DNA of 64,000 nt from contig NZ_CP126980.1 of the NCBI RefSeq assembly GCF_030252345.1, forward strand, positions 1,077,501-1,141,500, written 5' to 3'. A program made the position numbers and the translations under genes. This DNA comes from Actinoplanes oblitus. Its GTDB lineage: Bacteria; Actinomycetota; Actinomycetes; Mycobacteriales; Micromonosporaceae. This document shows, piece by piece, positions 54,199-62,800 of this stretch. The notes under the pieces were generated by a model. The model did no database searches. It was not told the origin of the DNA and was given only the letters and a program-made list of their open reading frames with translations. Positions within the stretch are counted from its first letter, which is position 1; each line of letters begins with the position of its first letter.

Positions 54199-56031
54199 TC
54201 AGCGCACCGGCTGGGCGTTCGCCTTGCGGTCGTGCTTGCGCCGGTACATCGCGGCGTCCGCCTCGCGCAGCAGCCGGTCGCCCTCGCCCGCCAGCCCGGA
54301 GGCCACCCCGGCGCTGGCGCCGACGGTCAGCCACTGCTCGCCGATCATCATCGGCTCGGCGACCACCACGGCGATCCGCTCGGCCAGCCGCGCCGCCTCG
54401 TCCGGCCCGGCGCCGGGCAGCAGCACGGCGAACTCGTCGCCGCCCAGCCGGGCGGCCACCTCACCGGCACCGAGCACCCCGGCCAGCCGTTCGGCGACCC
54501 GCACCAGCACCTGGTCGCCGGTGTGATGCCCGTGCCGGTCGTTGATCGCCTTGAACCCGTCCAGGTCGATCAGCAGCATGCTGATCCCGGCCGGGCCGGC
54601 GGTCTCGGCGACCTCGTCGATCCGGCGTTGCAGCAGCACCCGGTTGGCCAGCCCGGTCAGCGCGTCGTGGGTGGCCTGGCGCTGCAACTCGTCGTGCAGC
54701 GCGCGGGTCTCACTGGCGTCCCGGGCATTGATCACCACGCCCCGGATGTTCTGGTTCCGGTGCAGGTCGGTGCTGATCAGATCCAGCCATCGGTACGTCC
54801 CGTCGGCGTGCCGCCACCGCACCTGCGTGGCCACGCTCTGCCCCGGCTCGGCGATCAGGCACGCCACGTGCCGGTCCACCGTCGGGAGATCGTCCGGGTA
54901 CGTGCGCTCGTACAGCGAGGTGCCGACCAGGTCCGCCGGGTCCACGCCGAGCACCCGCTCGGCGGCCGGACTGGCGTACCTGACGACGCCCTCGCGGGAC
55001 ACCACGAGGGTCAGGTCGGAGGTGTTCTGCACCAGCGCCTGGAACCACTCCCGCTGCTGGTCCAGCTCGGTGACCAGCCGCTCGTTGTCGCGCACCGCGG
55101 AGAGCTGGCGGCCCAGCACCAGCGTGGTGATGGCCACCGCGCCCACCGCCACGCCCCAGGTACGCAGGCCGGGCTCGCCGCCGCGGAGCGCGCACACCAG
55201 CAGGATCTGGGTGGCGATCACCGCGAGGTACGGCAGCCGGCTCGGCCGGTGCCCGGGCGTCCGGTCCCGCGCCGGGTCGGCCGGGCGGGTGTGCAGCAGC
55301 TGGAGCCGCAGCGAGCTCAGCATGATCACGCAGGGGAGCAGCTGGACCAGGGCGAGCACGCCGGTCGGCAGCGCGTCGCCGAAGAGCTCGCCGGCCACCG
55401 AGGCGCCCAGTGAGGTCCCGGCCAGCCCGAGACAGCCGATCATCCCGGCGGTCCGGGTGAACGGCGCGGTACCACTGAAGATCAGTTTGAGCAGGCCGAA
55501 CGCGATCAGCAACATCACCAGTGTGGTGGCCGCGGCACCCCACCGGCCGGTGTCGCCCGGGCTGCCCAGCTCGTCGGCGAGCAGGAAGTACCAGAGGAAG
55601 ACGGCGACGCCGGTGAGCACGGTGGCGGCGTCCAGCCAGAGGCGCAGCCGCCGCCGGCCGGTGCCGCCGAGCGGGTGCCGCAGCGTCGCGCCGACCGCGA
55701 TCGCCATCCCGGTCACCACCAGGGCGGTCTGCACCACGCTGATCCGGTCGCCGGCTCCGGCGTACGCCGTCATGGTCTGGAACGCGTCACCGGCCGCGCA
55801 CGCGCCGCACGCGATGATCACCGCCCGCCAGAAGCGGCGGCCGGCCGCCGGGACGTCCGGGTGGGTGGCCAGCCGCCACGCGAAGTAGACGTCCAGCAGG
55901 TCGATCGCCGTCTGCGCGGTCCACGAGGCGCGGTCGCCGCCCAGCCCGGTGAGGAAGAGCGGGAACAGCAGCACCGTGCCGAGCACCAGGGCGAGCAGCA
56001 CGGGGTCGGCGGCGCCGGCTGGTCTGCGCAT
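54199..56031 (-). CDS. Membrane diguanylate cyclase (PAS-GGDEF)
   Basis: The protein has 610 residues. About nine membrane helices (8-300) are followed by a PAS domain (about 325-445, YASPAAERVLGVDPADLVG and a PAC segment) and a GGDEF domain (about 450-600) with the intact active site RLGGDEFAVLLPGAG. No EAL domain is present, so it should synthesise c-di-GMP. ATG 56031 follows GGGAGCG. The gap 54061-54198 toward the SDR gene holds nothing I recognise, nor does 56032-56311 beyond its start. Confidence 0.93.
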   Translation of the reverse strand: MRRPAGAADPVLLALVLGTVLLFPLFLTGLGGDRASWTAQTAIDLLDVYFAWRLATHPDVPAAGRRFWRAVIIACGACAAGDAFQTMTAYAGAGDRISVVQTALVVTGMAIAVGATLRHPLGGTGRRRLRLWLDAATVLTGVAVFLWYFLLADELGSPGDTGRWGAAATTLVMLLIAFGLLKLIFSGTAPFTRTAGMIGCLGLAGTSLGASVAGELFGDALPTGVLALVQLLPCVIMLSSLRLQLLHTRPADPARDRTPGHRPSRLPYLAVIATQILLVCALRGGEPGLRTWGVAVGAVAITTLVLGRQLSAVRDNERLVTELDQQREWFQALVQNTSDLTLVVSREGVVRYASPAAERVLGVDPADLVGTSLYERTYPDDLPTVDRHVACLIAEPGQSVATQVRWRHADGTYRWLDLISTDLHRNQNIRGVVINARDASETRALHDELQRQATHDALTGLANRVLLQRRIDEVAETAGPAGISMLLIDLDGFKAINDRHGHHTGDQVLVRVAERLAGVLGAGEVAARLGGDEFAVLLPGAGPDEAARLAERIAVVVAEPMMIGEQWLTVGASAGVASGLAGEGDRLLREADAAMYRRKHDRKANAQPVR

Positions 56032-56311
56032 GATCGCTCCCGTCGTGGACGCACTGGTCGGTCCGGACGGTCTCATCGGCCTCGGCGGGCGCCAGATGAG
56101 CAACTCGACGCCGGCATCGATCCCGGCACCGTTCCGGCGGAAGCCGCCCGTACCGGCTGGAACCGTGCCACTGCCCGGCGCGGACCGCCCGGGCCGGTCT
56201 CCCCGTGGTCAAGGTGGCCGGCCCCGCCCCCGGCGCCACCTGCGGGTGAACCCGCCCGCGCGGCGCGCCGCGTCCCCCGGCCGACCTGGGCCGACGGCTA
56301 CCTTGACAGCC

Positions 56312-56635
56312 ATGACGACGACCGCGCGCCGCACCTCGGTGCTCCGGTCGTTGCCCGCGTTCCTGGCGCTGCTGCTGGCCTTCCTCGCGGCTCCCGCGAC
56401 TCCGGCCACCATCGCACCGGTCGTCCCGAACGTCTCCGTTTCCGCCGCGGCCCCGATCTCCGGTACCGCCGCGACCACCTCCGCCACGCCGGCGTCCGCC
56501 GCACCGGCCGAGGTCATCGCTCCGCCCGCCGAGCCGGTCTCCGGCCGCCCCGTCACCGACCGCACGCGCGTGGCACTCGCGCAGCGCTCGGCCGGGGCCG
56601 CGGGCTCGCGAGCTCCGCCCCGCACCGTCGCCTGA
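56312..56635 (+). CDS. Small secreted Ala/Pro/Thr-rich protein
   Basis: The protein has 107 residues with a clear signal peptide (MTTTARRTSVLRSLPAFLALLLAFLA... written here in part) and a mature chain of low-complexity Ala/Pro/Thr/Val with no Cys. No family recognised. A strong terminator follows at once, supporting a real transcript. Confidence 0.5.
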   Translation: MTTTARRTSVLRSLPAFLALLLAFLAAPATPATIAPVVPNVSVSAAAPISGTAATTSATPASAAPAEVIAPPAEPVSGRPVTDRTRVALAQRSAGAAGSRAPPRTVA

Positions 56636-56636
56636 A

Positions 56637-56671
56637 CCCCGAGAACGGCCTGTTCACCGGCCGTTCCGGGG
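56637..56671 (+). terminator. Terminator after the small secreted protein gene
   Basis: AACGGCC (56644-56650) pairs with GGCCGTT (56659-56665), and outside it CCCCG with CGGGG, giving a long stem over an 8-base loop. Confidence 0.85.
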
Positions 56672-56718
56672 TCGCGTGCACGTGCCCGGCCAGCGGAATC
56701 CTCAGACGAGCGGAACGG

Positions 56719-57867
56719 ATGGAAGTCATGAACATGGTCGCCGAGATGTTGCTGAACGAGCCGGCCCCGGTGGCGATCTGGGGTGTCCTCTGGCTGGCCA
56801 CCGTGCCGGCCATGATGGTCCTGTCGAGTCCGGCGAAACTGCGCAATCCGGGCCGGGCGCTCGCCGACGCGTGGGCGTTTCTGATCGGCCGTCCGGCCCG
56901 ACCGCGGGCGGTGGCCGAGGCCGCCGCGCCCGTCGACTTCTTCGCCGGCGACGCGGTCTCCGCGGAGTTCGCGGTGGCCGCTGTCCGCTCCTACCGCACT
57001 GTCGCCGCGGAGGAGGGAGCCGCTTTCCGGTACGCCGTTCCGGCCGAACCCGCCGCCGTTTCCGGAAACGGTGTCCCCGCCGTTTCCGCCGTCTCCTCCG
57101 ATTCGGATGAGGCCGTTTCCGCAAACCGTGCCGAGGCCGTTCCGGACGAGGCGGTTTCCGGCGATCGGCCGCCGGCCGGCTCACCCGTTCCGGAGGTGCC
57201 CGGCACCATCCGCCGATCGCTGTTCGGCCGCCTCTTCGGCCGTGCGGCGGCACGCCGCGAGCAACGGCTCCGGGCCGAGGCCGGCGCGGTCCGGACCGTC
57301 CGGTACGCCGAGGAGGTACGGGTCGCGGCCGAGCGCGCCGGCTACGCGGCGGACCGCTGGCAGGAGCACTGGGAGGCGGCCGCCGAGCGGGTCGACGCGG
57401 CGTTCCGGGCCTGGCAGGCGGCCGACTCCCGGGTGCGGCGCAGCCGCCGGGCGGCCGCCTTCGGCACCCCGTGGACCGGGCACAGCCCGGCCGAGTACGC
57501 CGACCGGGAGCGTCACCTGCACCTGGCCGTCCGGGCCGCCGCCGAGCGTGGCGAGCTGCCGACCAGCGCGGTCGCCGACGCCCTGACCGGGCGCGGTGGC
57601 TGGGACGCCCGGCTGCACCCGGTCGACCAGGAGCTGGTCATCCAGCGGGCCTCGGCCGCTCACCTGGAGGCGGTCTGGCAGCGGGCCGTCGAGGCGGAGC
57701 ACGCGGCCTGGCGGGACGCCCAGGCCGCCCGGCGCAACTGGCAGAGCCTGTGCCAGGAGGGCATCCTGGCGGCCGCGCACGCGACAGCGGTACGGCACCT
57801 GCTGCCGGCCGAGCCGGTCGCCGCCGTGGTCACCGGGCACCCGGCGCCGGTGGCGCGCGTCGCCTGA
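56719..57867 (+). CDS. Membrane-anchored helical protein, unknown
   Basis: The protein has 382 residues. One membrane helix (about 16-36, VAIWGVLWLATVPAMMVL) is followed by a Val/Ser/Ala/Glu-rich disordered stretch (60-165) and a long helical, Arg/Ala/Glu-rich domain (180-360) with many Trp (DRWQEHWEAAAERVDAAFRAWQ), likely coiled coil. The DNA of the disordered stretch is dense in GTTTCCG. ATG 56719 or 56728 may be the start. No family recognised. Confidence 0.65.
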   Translation: MEVMNMVAEMLLNEPAPVAIWGVLWLATVPAMMVLSSPAKLRNPGRALADAWAFLIGRPARPRAVAEAAAPVDFFAGDAVSAEFAVAAVRSYRTVAAEEGAAFRYAVPAEPAAVSGNGVPAVSAVSSDSDEAVSANRAEAVPDEAVSGDRPPAGSPVPEVPGTIRRSLFGRLFGRAAARREQRLRAEAGAVRTVRYAEEVRVAAERAGYAADRWQEHWEAAAERVDAAFRAWQAADSRVRRSRRAAAFGTPWTGHSPAEYADRERHLHLAVRAAAERGELPTSAVADALTGRGGWDARLHPVDQELVIQRASAAHLEAVWQRAVEAEHAAWRDAQAARRNWQSLCQEGILAAAHATAVRHLLPAEPVAAVVTGHPAPVARVA

Positions 57868-57893
57868 CCGCCGGCGGCTGGGGACGGTCGCCG

Positions 57894-57918
57894 GGCGGTG
57901 GGACTCCTTCCCACCGCC
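57894..57918 (+). terminator. Hairpin between convergent genes
   Basis: GGCGGTGGGA (57894-57903) pairs perfectly with TCCCACCGCC (57909-57918) over five bases, 27 bases after the preceding stop. Confidence 0.8.
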
Positions 57919-57984
57919 GGGCAGTCGGGCTCAGCCGTGGGCGTACCGGAAGTCGTGGCGAAGCGGCCCGCGGCGGGGAAGGGA

Positions 57985-58019
57985 CCGCGCCCGGCCGGGG
58001 GACCGCCGGCCGGGCGCGG
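57985..58019 (-). terminator. Hairpin after the trypsin-like gene
   Basis: CCGCGCCCGGCC (57985-57996) pairs perfectly with GGCCGGGCGCGG (58008-58019). It lies six bases beyond the protease stop, read leftward. Confidence 0.8.
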
Positions 58020-58024
58020 GCCGG

Positions 58025-58876
58025 CTACGGCTTGGTCAGCAGGCAGCCGGACTTGGTCAGGTCGATGGTGCGCGAGCTGGTCAGGCAGGTGGTGAACCAG
58101 TACGTCTGCTCGCCGTAGCTCTGGCCCTGGTAGGCGTGCGTGGTCCCGTTCGCGTCGACCTCGCACGGGTTGTTCAGGGTGCACATCTCGCCGTCGTCGT
58201 TGCCGGTGTTGTTGATCCCGACGATCTCGCCGGTGGTGGCGCTGACGATGGGTGAACCGGAGGTGCCGTGGATGGTGTCGCAGTCCGGGTCGTAGCGGAT
58301 CGAGTCGTGCCAGGTCCACTCGTCCTCGCGGAGCGTGCCGACGAAGCTGTCGATCCGGCAGGACCAGATCCGCTTCCAGTAGCTGGACGGGATGCCGATG
58401 CTGATCCCGGCGGCCGGGTGGCTGGCCGAGATGGTCAGCGCGGTCGCCCCGTAACGGCTGCTGAGGGTGGCGTAGGTGGTGGTGAGCCGGTACAGCGTGA
58501 CGTCGGTGCCGGTCATCGTGGCGTACAGGATCCGGTCGGCGCGGACCGTGCCGAGGGACCTGCCGCTGCTGTTCAGCAGGGTGCCGGAGCGGCTGCTGCT
58601 GCGGTTCTGCAGGACGGTGCCGGCCGGTATCAGGCCGCCCTCGTAACAGTGTCCGTTGGTGAGCATCATGGCCCGGTCGGTGCTGACCGAGGTGGGGTAG
58701 CGGACCAGCGAGGCGGAGCAGTTGCTCAGCGTGATGGTGGATGCCAGGGTGGTGGCGGCCAGGGTCGCGGCGTGTGCCGGGGCCGGTCCGGCCAGCGGTG
58801 CGGCGTGTGCCGGGGCCGGTCCGGCCAGGACCGCGGCGGCGGCCGCGACGGCGGCGAGGGCGCTGCGTAGGCGCAT
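58025..58876 (-). CDS. Secreted trypsin-like serine protease (S1 family)
   Basis: The protein has 283 residues. The catalytic triad is His in LTNGHCYEGG, Asp in GTDVTLYRL and Ser in HGTSGSPIV. Three or more Cys pairs (CSAS, CYEG, CRID, CDTIHG, CTLNNPC) fit a disulfide-rich exported enzyme. The signal-peptide region is unusual: LAGPAPAHAA occurs twice in tandem, duplicating the cleavage site. The start is ATG 58876. About 240 bases upstream hold only a terminator of the next operon. Confidence 0.88.
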   Translation of the reverse strand: MRLRSALAAVAAAAAVLAGPAPAHAAPLAGPAPAHAATLAATTLASTITLSNCSASLVRYPTSVSTDRAMMLTNGHCYEGGLIPAGTVLQNRSSSRSGTLLNSSGRSLGTVRADRILYATMTGTDVTLYRLTTTYATLSSRYGATALTISASHPAAGISIGIPSSYWKRIWSCRIDSFVGTLREDEWTWHDSIRYDPDCDTIHGTSGSPIVSATTGEIVGINNTGNDDGEMCTLNNPCEVDANGTTHAYQGQSYGEQTYWFTTCLTSSRTIDLTKSGCLLTKP

Positions 58877-59018
58877 GCGAGGGTCGTCCCTTCGGCGGGG
58901 TGACGGTACCCACCGCCGGGTGGGCGGGGAACGTCACCGAGCGGTCAACGGTGCACGTACCCTGGCATTGGTCCTAGTCGATGTCAATGGTCATGGATCT
59001 TGACCGGGAAGGACCATG

Positions 59019-59052
59019 AAAAAAGCTGTAGCACCCGCGGGTGCTACAGCTT
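59019..59052 (-). terminator. Perfect palindromic terminator of the DUF397 operon
   Basis: A 30-base perfect palindrome (15-base arms 59023-59037 and 59038-59052, starting AAGCTGTAGC) is followed, read leftward, by six T residues. It is 66 bases after the DUF397 stop. Confidence 0.95.
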
Positions 59053-59117
59053 CCCTCACATCGTGCACCTAAGAAGTTCGGTTCGACCCTTCCGTCGGTG
59101 CGAGCCTGTCGGTAGGC

Positions 59118-59351
59118 TCACGAAGCGATATCGAACTCGCCGTCCTTGGCAGAGTCCACGAAGGCGGTCCACTCCGCCGTCGTGAACAAGAGAGCTGGTC
59201 CCATCTGGTTCTTGCTGTCACGGACGGCGATTCCCTCGTCGAGGAACGCAACCTCGACACAGTTGTTGCCACCGTTACCGTTGCTGCGACTGCCTTTCCG
59301 CCAGACGGCACCGTTGATCTGGTGCGCGAGCAACTCGGCACCTCCCTCCAT
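59118..59351 (-). CDS. DUF397 domain protein
   Basis: The protein (77 aa) is a single DUF397 domain: WRKGSRSNGNGGNNCVEVAF, VAVRDSK-like IAVRDSKNQ, LLFTTAEWTAFVDSAKDGEFD. Such proteins are made next to DUF5753 XRE regulators throughout sporulating actinobacteria and act with them in an antitoxin-like or developmental role. It lies 21 bases after the regulator gene, one operon. Confidence 0.95.
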   Translation of the reverse strand: MEGGAELLAHQINGAVWRKGSRSNGNGGNNCVEVAFLDEGIAVRDSKNQMGPALLFTTAEWTAFVDSAKDGEFDIAS

Positions 59352-59372
59352 TAGAGATAGCTTCGGGAGTCG

Positions 59373-60221
59373 CTAGGCGGTGAGCAGACCCTCGATCATC
59401 TTGATGGTGGTGCGATGGTCGAGCGCCCTCGTGCTCAATCGCTCGAACTCCTGCCGGTATCGGGCAACCTCAGGCGGCTGCTCCTCGTAATAGTCTCCCG
59501 CGAGACCTTCGAGATAGACAACATCCGAAAGAGTGGTATCCCGGAATTCCAAAAGTGTGGCAGCTCCACCGAGGAACGGATGCTCACCGGCGTCGAACGG
59601 CATGATTTGAAGCGATACATTCGACAATTTAGCTATTTCTATCAAATGTTCGAGCTGGGCCTTCATGACGTCCGCGCCGCCGACCATGCGCCGGACCGTC
59701 GCCTCGTCGACGATCGCGGCCAGTTCCAGCGGACGCTCGCCGGTCAGTCGGGTCTGCCGGGTGAGTCGTAGCGAGATGCGCCTGTCGATGCGCGGCGGCG
59801 GGTCGTTCGATCGACCGGTACTGATCAGTGCCCGCATGTACGCCTCGGTTTGCAGCAGGCCGGGCAGGATGATCGGCTCCCAGGAACGCATCGACGTGGC
59901 GGCCGCCTCCAGCCCGACGAAGTTCCCCGGGCGCATGATGTCGCGGTAGTCGGTCCACCAGGAGCGCTGCCGGGACGACCGGGCGAGGTCGACCAGCGCC
60001 TCCCGGTACTCCTCCTCCTCGACCCGGTAGAGGGTCAGTAGATCTCGGACATCGCGGGGCGTCACGGCGACCCGCGCGGTCTCGATCCGAGTGACCTTCG
60101 CGGAGTGCCACTCGAAATGCCGGGACACCTCCTGCTGGGTCAAGCCGGCCGCCTCGCGGCACCGTTTGAGCTCGACGCCGAGACGGCGGCGGCGCAGTGT
60201 CGGACCCTCGATATCGGACAC
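59373..60221 (-). CDS. XRE regulator with DUF5753 domain
   Basis: The protein (282 aa) has an N-terminal helix-turn-helix (10-75, LGVELKRCREAAGLTQQEVSRHFEWHSAKVTRIE) and a C-terminal DUF5753 domain (about 100-275, SWEPIILPGLLQTEAYMRALI, LEHLIEIAKLSNVSLQIMPF, YYEEQPPEVARYRQEFERL). GTG 60221 follows GGGAG by seven bases. It pairs with the DUF397 protein and is divergent from the GPP34-permease operon, which may be its target. Confidence 0.94.
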   Translation of the reverse strand: MSDIEGPTLRRRRLGVELKRCREAAGLTQQEVSRHFEWHSAKVTRIETARVAVTPRDVRDLLTLYRVEEEEYREALVDLARSSRQRSWWTDYRDIMRPGNFVGLEAAATSMRSWEPIILPGLLQTEAYMRALISTGRSNDPPPRIDRRISLRLTRQTRLTGERPLELAAIVDEATVRRMVGGADVMKAQLEHLIEIAKLSNVSLQIMPFDAGEHPFLGGAATLLEFRDTTLSDVVYLEGLAGDYYEEQPPEVARYRQEFERLSTRALDHRTTIKMIEGLLTA

Positions 60222-60306
60222 CTGTGACTCCCTAATGGTCCCTAGGAAGCTGATGTTACGAGCGTTTCTCACCATCCAGGTACCCCCATTCATGATCGAC
60301 TATAGG

Positions 60307-60446
60307 TGATCATTGAACAGGTGTTGAGCAGCGGGGACTGAATAAGAAGTCTAGTACTTCTTGCATTGACCTTGCTGTCGGGGACATGATGCTGCGGACA
60401 TCGAGTTCTGTCTTCTTTGCTACAAAGGCAAAATGATCATTGGAAC
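60307..60446. promoter_or_regulatory. AT-rich divergent control region with repeated TGATCATTG
   Basis: TGATCATTGAAC (60307-60318) and TGATCATTGGAAC (60434-60446) bracket an AT-rich 140-base stretch. A dyad AAGAAGT-CTAGT-ACTTCTT lies at 60344-60362. The region separates the divergent DUF5753 regulator from the GPP34 gene, so the repeats are candidate operators. Confidence 0.5.
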
Positions 60447-60470
60447 TGGCGTCTAAGGGGCGTGGCGCAA

Positions 60471-61112
60471 GTGTTGGCTGACCAGTACTACCTGATCGCA
60501 CACGAGGATCGCACCGGCCGGTCCAGGCTGCATCCCCGCGCGACCGGCCTGGGGCTGGCCGCGGCATTGCTCTCCGAACTCGTGCTCGAAGGGCGCATCG
60601 GCGTCAGTGAAGGCGACCTTTTCATCATTGATCAACGGCCGCCGCGCGACGCGCTCTCGCACGACATTCTCGATCTCCTCTGCGCCCAGTCACAACACCG
60701 CGATGTACGCACCTGGTTGGCCTTCCTGGCGCAGGATTCCGCGCTGCGGGTCGCCGAGCGCCTGATGCGCGTCGGCGCCGTCGAGGCGGTCACCCGGCGC
60801 CGGATGCTGGGCAGCACCCAGACGCTCTACATGCCGAACACCGCCCGCCAGCGCAACGCCGCCGCCTGGGCCTCCACCCGGATCGCCAACATGCTGGTCC
60901 GCGGCATGGAGCTGAGCGCCAGCGACCGGATGCTGGTGGGCATCGTGGTCGCCACCGGCCTGACCCGGCACGTCATGTACGGCTTCGAGAACTACCCGCA
61001 CATCTACCACGGGCTGCCCAGCATGATCGCCTCTCTCCCGAACGACCTGCGCGAGCTCGTCGAGTGCACGGAGTCGTCGGTCGGGTCGGCGCTGACGGTG
61101 GGACGCCGGTGA
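60471..61112 (+). CDS. GPP34 (GOLPH3-like) domain protein
   Basis: The protein (213 aa) fits the GPP34 family: LADQYYLIAHEDRTGRSRLHPRATGLGLAAALLSELVLEGRI, LGSTQTLYMP and ILVGIVVATGL-like MLVGIVVATGLTRHVM. Eukaryotic relatives bind phosphatidylinositol phosphate at Golgi membranes; bacterial copies are common in sporulating actinobacteria without known function. GTG 60471 is ten bases after AAGGGG; GTG 60462 is an alternative. The TGA shares GTGA with the permease start. Confidence 0.88.
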   Translation: MLADQYYLIAHEDRTGRSRLHPRATGLGLAAALLSELVLEGRIGVSEGDLFIIDQRPPRDALSHDILDLLCAQSQHRDVRTWLAFLAQDSALRVAERLMRVGAVEAVTRRRMLGSTQTLYMPNTARQRNAAAWASTRIANMLVRGMELSASDRMLVGIVVATGLTRHVMYGFENYPHIYHGLPSMIASLPNDLRELVECTESSVGSALTVGRR

Positions 61113-62800
61113 GCCGAGGACGCCACCAGCGCCGCCGGGACAACGTCGACCGCTGGGCCGGGACGATGCTGACCGAGCTGCACGCGCGCTCGGGCGGCCC
61201 GGCTGACATCGTCAGCCAGACCCTGGCCAGCAACCGGCTCGGGGTGCCGTCGGTGGTCTTCTTCGGCGTGGCCGGCGCCGCGCCGCTCACCGTGATCATC
61301 GGGGCCATCTCGACGATCTACGCGGTGGTCGGCAACACCGCGCTGCCCCTGGTCTACCTGGTGGTCGCCGCGATCCTGTCGCTGTTCACCGTCGGGTTCG
61401 TGGCGATGAGCCGGCACATCGTCAACTCCGGGGCGTTCTACTCGTACATCAGCCACGGGCTGGGCCGCGAGCTCGGCATCTCCGCCGCGCTGGTCGCCCT
61501 CGCCGCGTACTCGATGATGCAGGCCGGTCTCTTCGGCCTGTTCGGCGTGGTCGCGTCGAGCGTGCTCGGCGCGGTCGGGGTGAGCGCCTCCTGGGTCGCC
61601 TGCGCCCTGGTGGCCTGGGCGGTCGTCGCGGTACTCGGGATGCTCTGGGTCGACCTGAGCGGCAAGGTGCTGGGTGTCCTGCTGGTCGCCGAGATCGCCG
61701 TGGTGCTGATCTACGACCTGGTGATGGTCGCCAACCCGGGCAGCGGCGGGGTCAGCTTCGCTCCGCTCAACCCGGAACAGCTGATGACCCCCGAGGTGGT
61801 GGCCATGATGGTGCTCGCCATCAGCGGCTTCACCGGCTTCGAGGCCACCGTGGTGCTCTCCGAGGAGGCGAAGGACCCGAAGCGCACCATCACCCGCGCG
61901 ACCCACATCGCCCTGCTGATCACCGGCCTGATGTGCGCACTCTCCGCCTGGGCCATGTCGGTCGGCGCGGGCACCGACCAGATCGCCGGCCTGGCCCGGC
62001 AGCAGACCACCAACCTGGTCTTCAGCCTGGTCGGCCCGCACGTGCCGGACATCATGATCACCCTGGGCTACGTGCTGTTCATGACCAGTATCTTCGCCGC
62101 CCTGCTGGCCTTCCACGCGGCGGTCTCGCGCTACCAGTTCGCCCTCGGCCGGGAGCGGATCCTGCCCAGCCGGTGGGGATACACCCACCCGCGGACCGGT
62201 GCGCCGGTGGTCGGCTCGATCACGCAGAGCGTGCTGGCCCTCGCGGTGATCGTCGGGTACTGGCTGGCCGGCGCCGACCCGCTGGTCCAGCTCTTCGGCT
62301 ATCTCACCTCGGTCGGCGGCCTCGGCGTGCTGATCCTGATGTGGGGCACCTCGGCCGCGGTTATCGCGTTCTTCCTGCGGCATCCGCACCGGGAGAACGC
62401 GTGGCGCAGCAAGATCACGCCGATCATTTCGTTCTTCCTGCTCAGCGTCATCCTGTTCGCCACCGTGGTGGGCCTCGGCGACATCCTGGGCCTGGCCGAC
62501 GACTCGATCTTCAACTGGGCGTTCTCGGCCGGGTACGCCGTGCTCGCCGTGCTCGGCGCGCTCTGGGCGGTCATGGTGCGGTACTCGCGGCCGGAGGCGT
62601 ACGCCTCGATCGGGCGTGGCGTGGACAACCGGCCGGTCGTGGACTTCTTCGAGCCACCGCCGCCGCACTCGCACTCGGTGGCGTTCCAGCAGCACCCGCA
62701 CTTCGAGCAGGGTCCGTACGAGCAGGCCCCCTACGAGCAGGCTCCGTACGAGCAGTTCGGTCCGTTCCCGCCGTTCGACCAAGTAGGGAAACCCCAATGA
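61109..62800 (+). CDS. APC-family amino acid permease
   Basis: The protein has 563 residues. Twelve helices begin at about residue 45, with the APC signature VVFFGVAGAAPLTVIIGAI (helix 1) and GFTGFEATVVLSEEAKDPKRTI after helix 6. The C-terminal 50 residues are a His/Pro-rich tail with three PYEQ repeats. It probably imports an amino acid or amine; the substrate is unknown. It is coupled by overlaps to the GPP34 gene before and the GNAT after. Confidence 0.93.
   Translation: MSRGRHQRRRDNVDRWAGTMLTELHARSGGPADIVSQTLASNRLGVPSVVFFGVAGAAPLTVIIGAISTIYAVVGNTALPLVYLVVAAILSLFTVGFVAMSRHIVNSGAFYSYISHGLGRELGISAALVALAAYSMMQAGLFGLFGVVASSVLGAVGVSASWVACALVAWAVVAVLGMLWVDLSGKVLGVLLVAEIAVVLIYDLVMVANPGSGGVSFAPLNPEQLMTPEVVAMMVLAISGFTGFEATVVLSEEAKDPKRTITRATHIALLITGLMCALSAWAMSVGAGTDQIAGLARQQTTNLVFSLVGPHVPDIMITLGYVLFMTSIFAALLAFHAAVSRYQFALGRERILPSRWGYTHPRTGAPVVGSITQSVLALAVIVGYWLAGADPLVQLFGYLTSVGGLGVLILMWGTSAAVIAFFLRHPHRENAWRSKITPIISFFLLSVILFATVVGLGDILGLADDSIFNWAFSAGYAVLAVLGALWAVMVRYSRPEAYASIGRGVDNRPVVDFFEPPPPHSHSVAFQQHPHFEQGPYEQAPYEQAPYEQFGPFPPFDQVGKPQ

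Noticed and set aside
59118..60221. Classical toxin-antitoxin pair
   Set aside because: DUF5753/DUF397 proteins are sometimes compared with toxin-antitoxin systems, but no toxin motif is visible. A regulator-partner description is safer.
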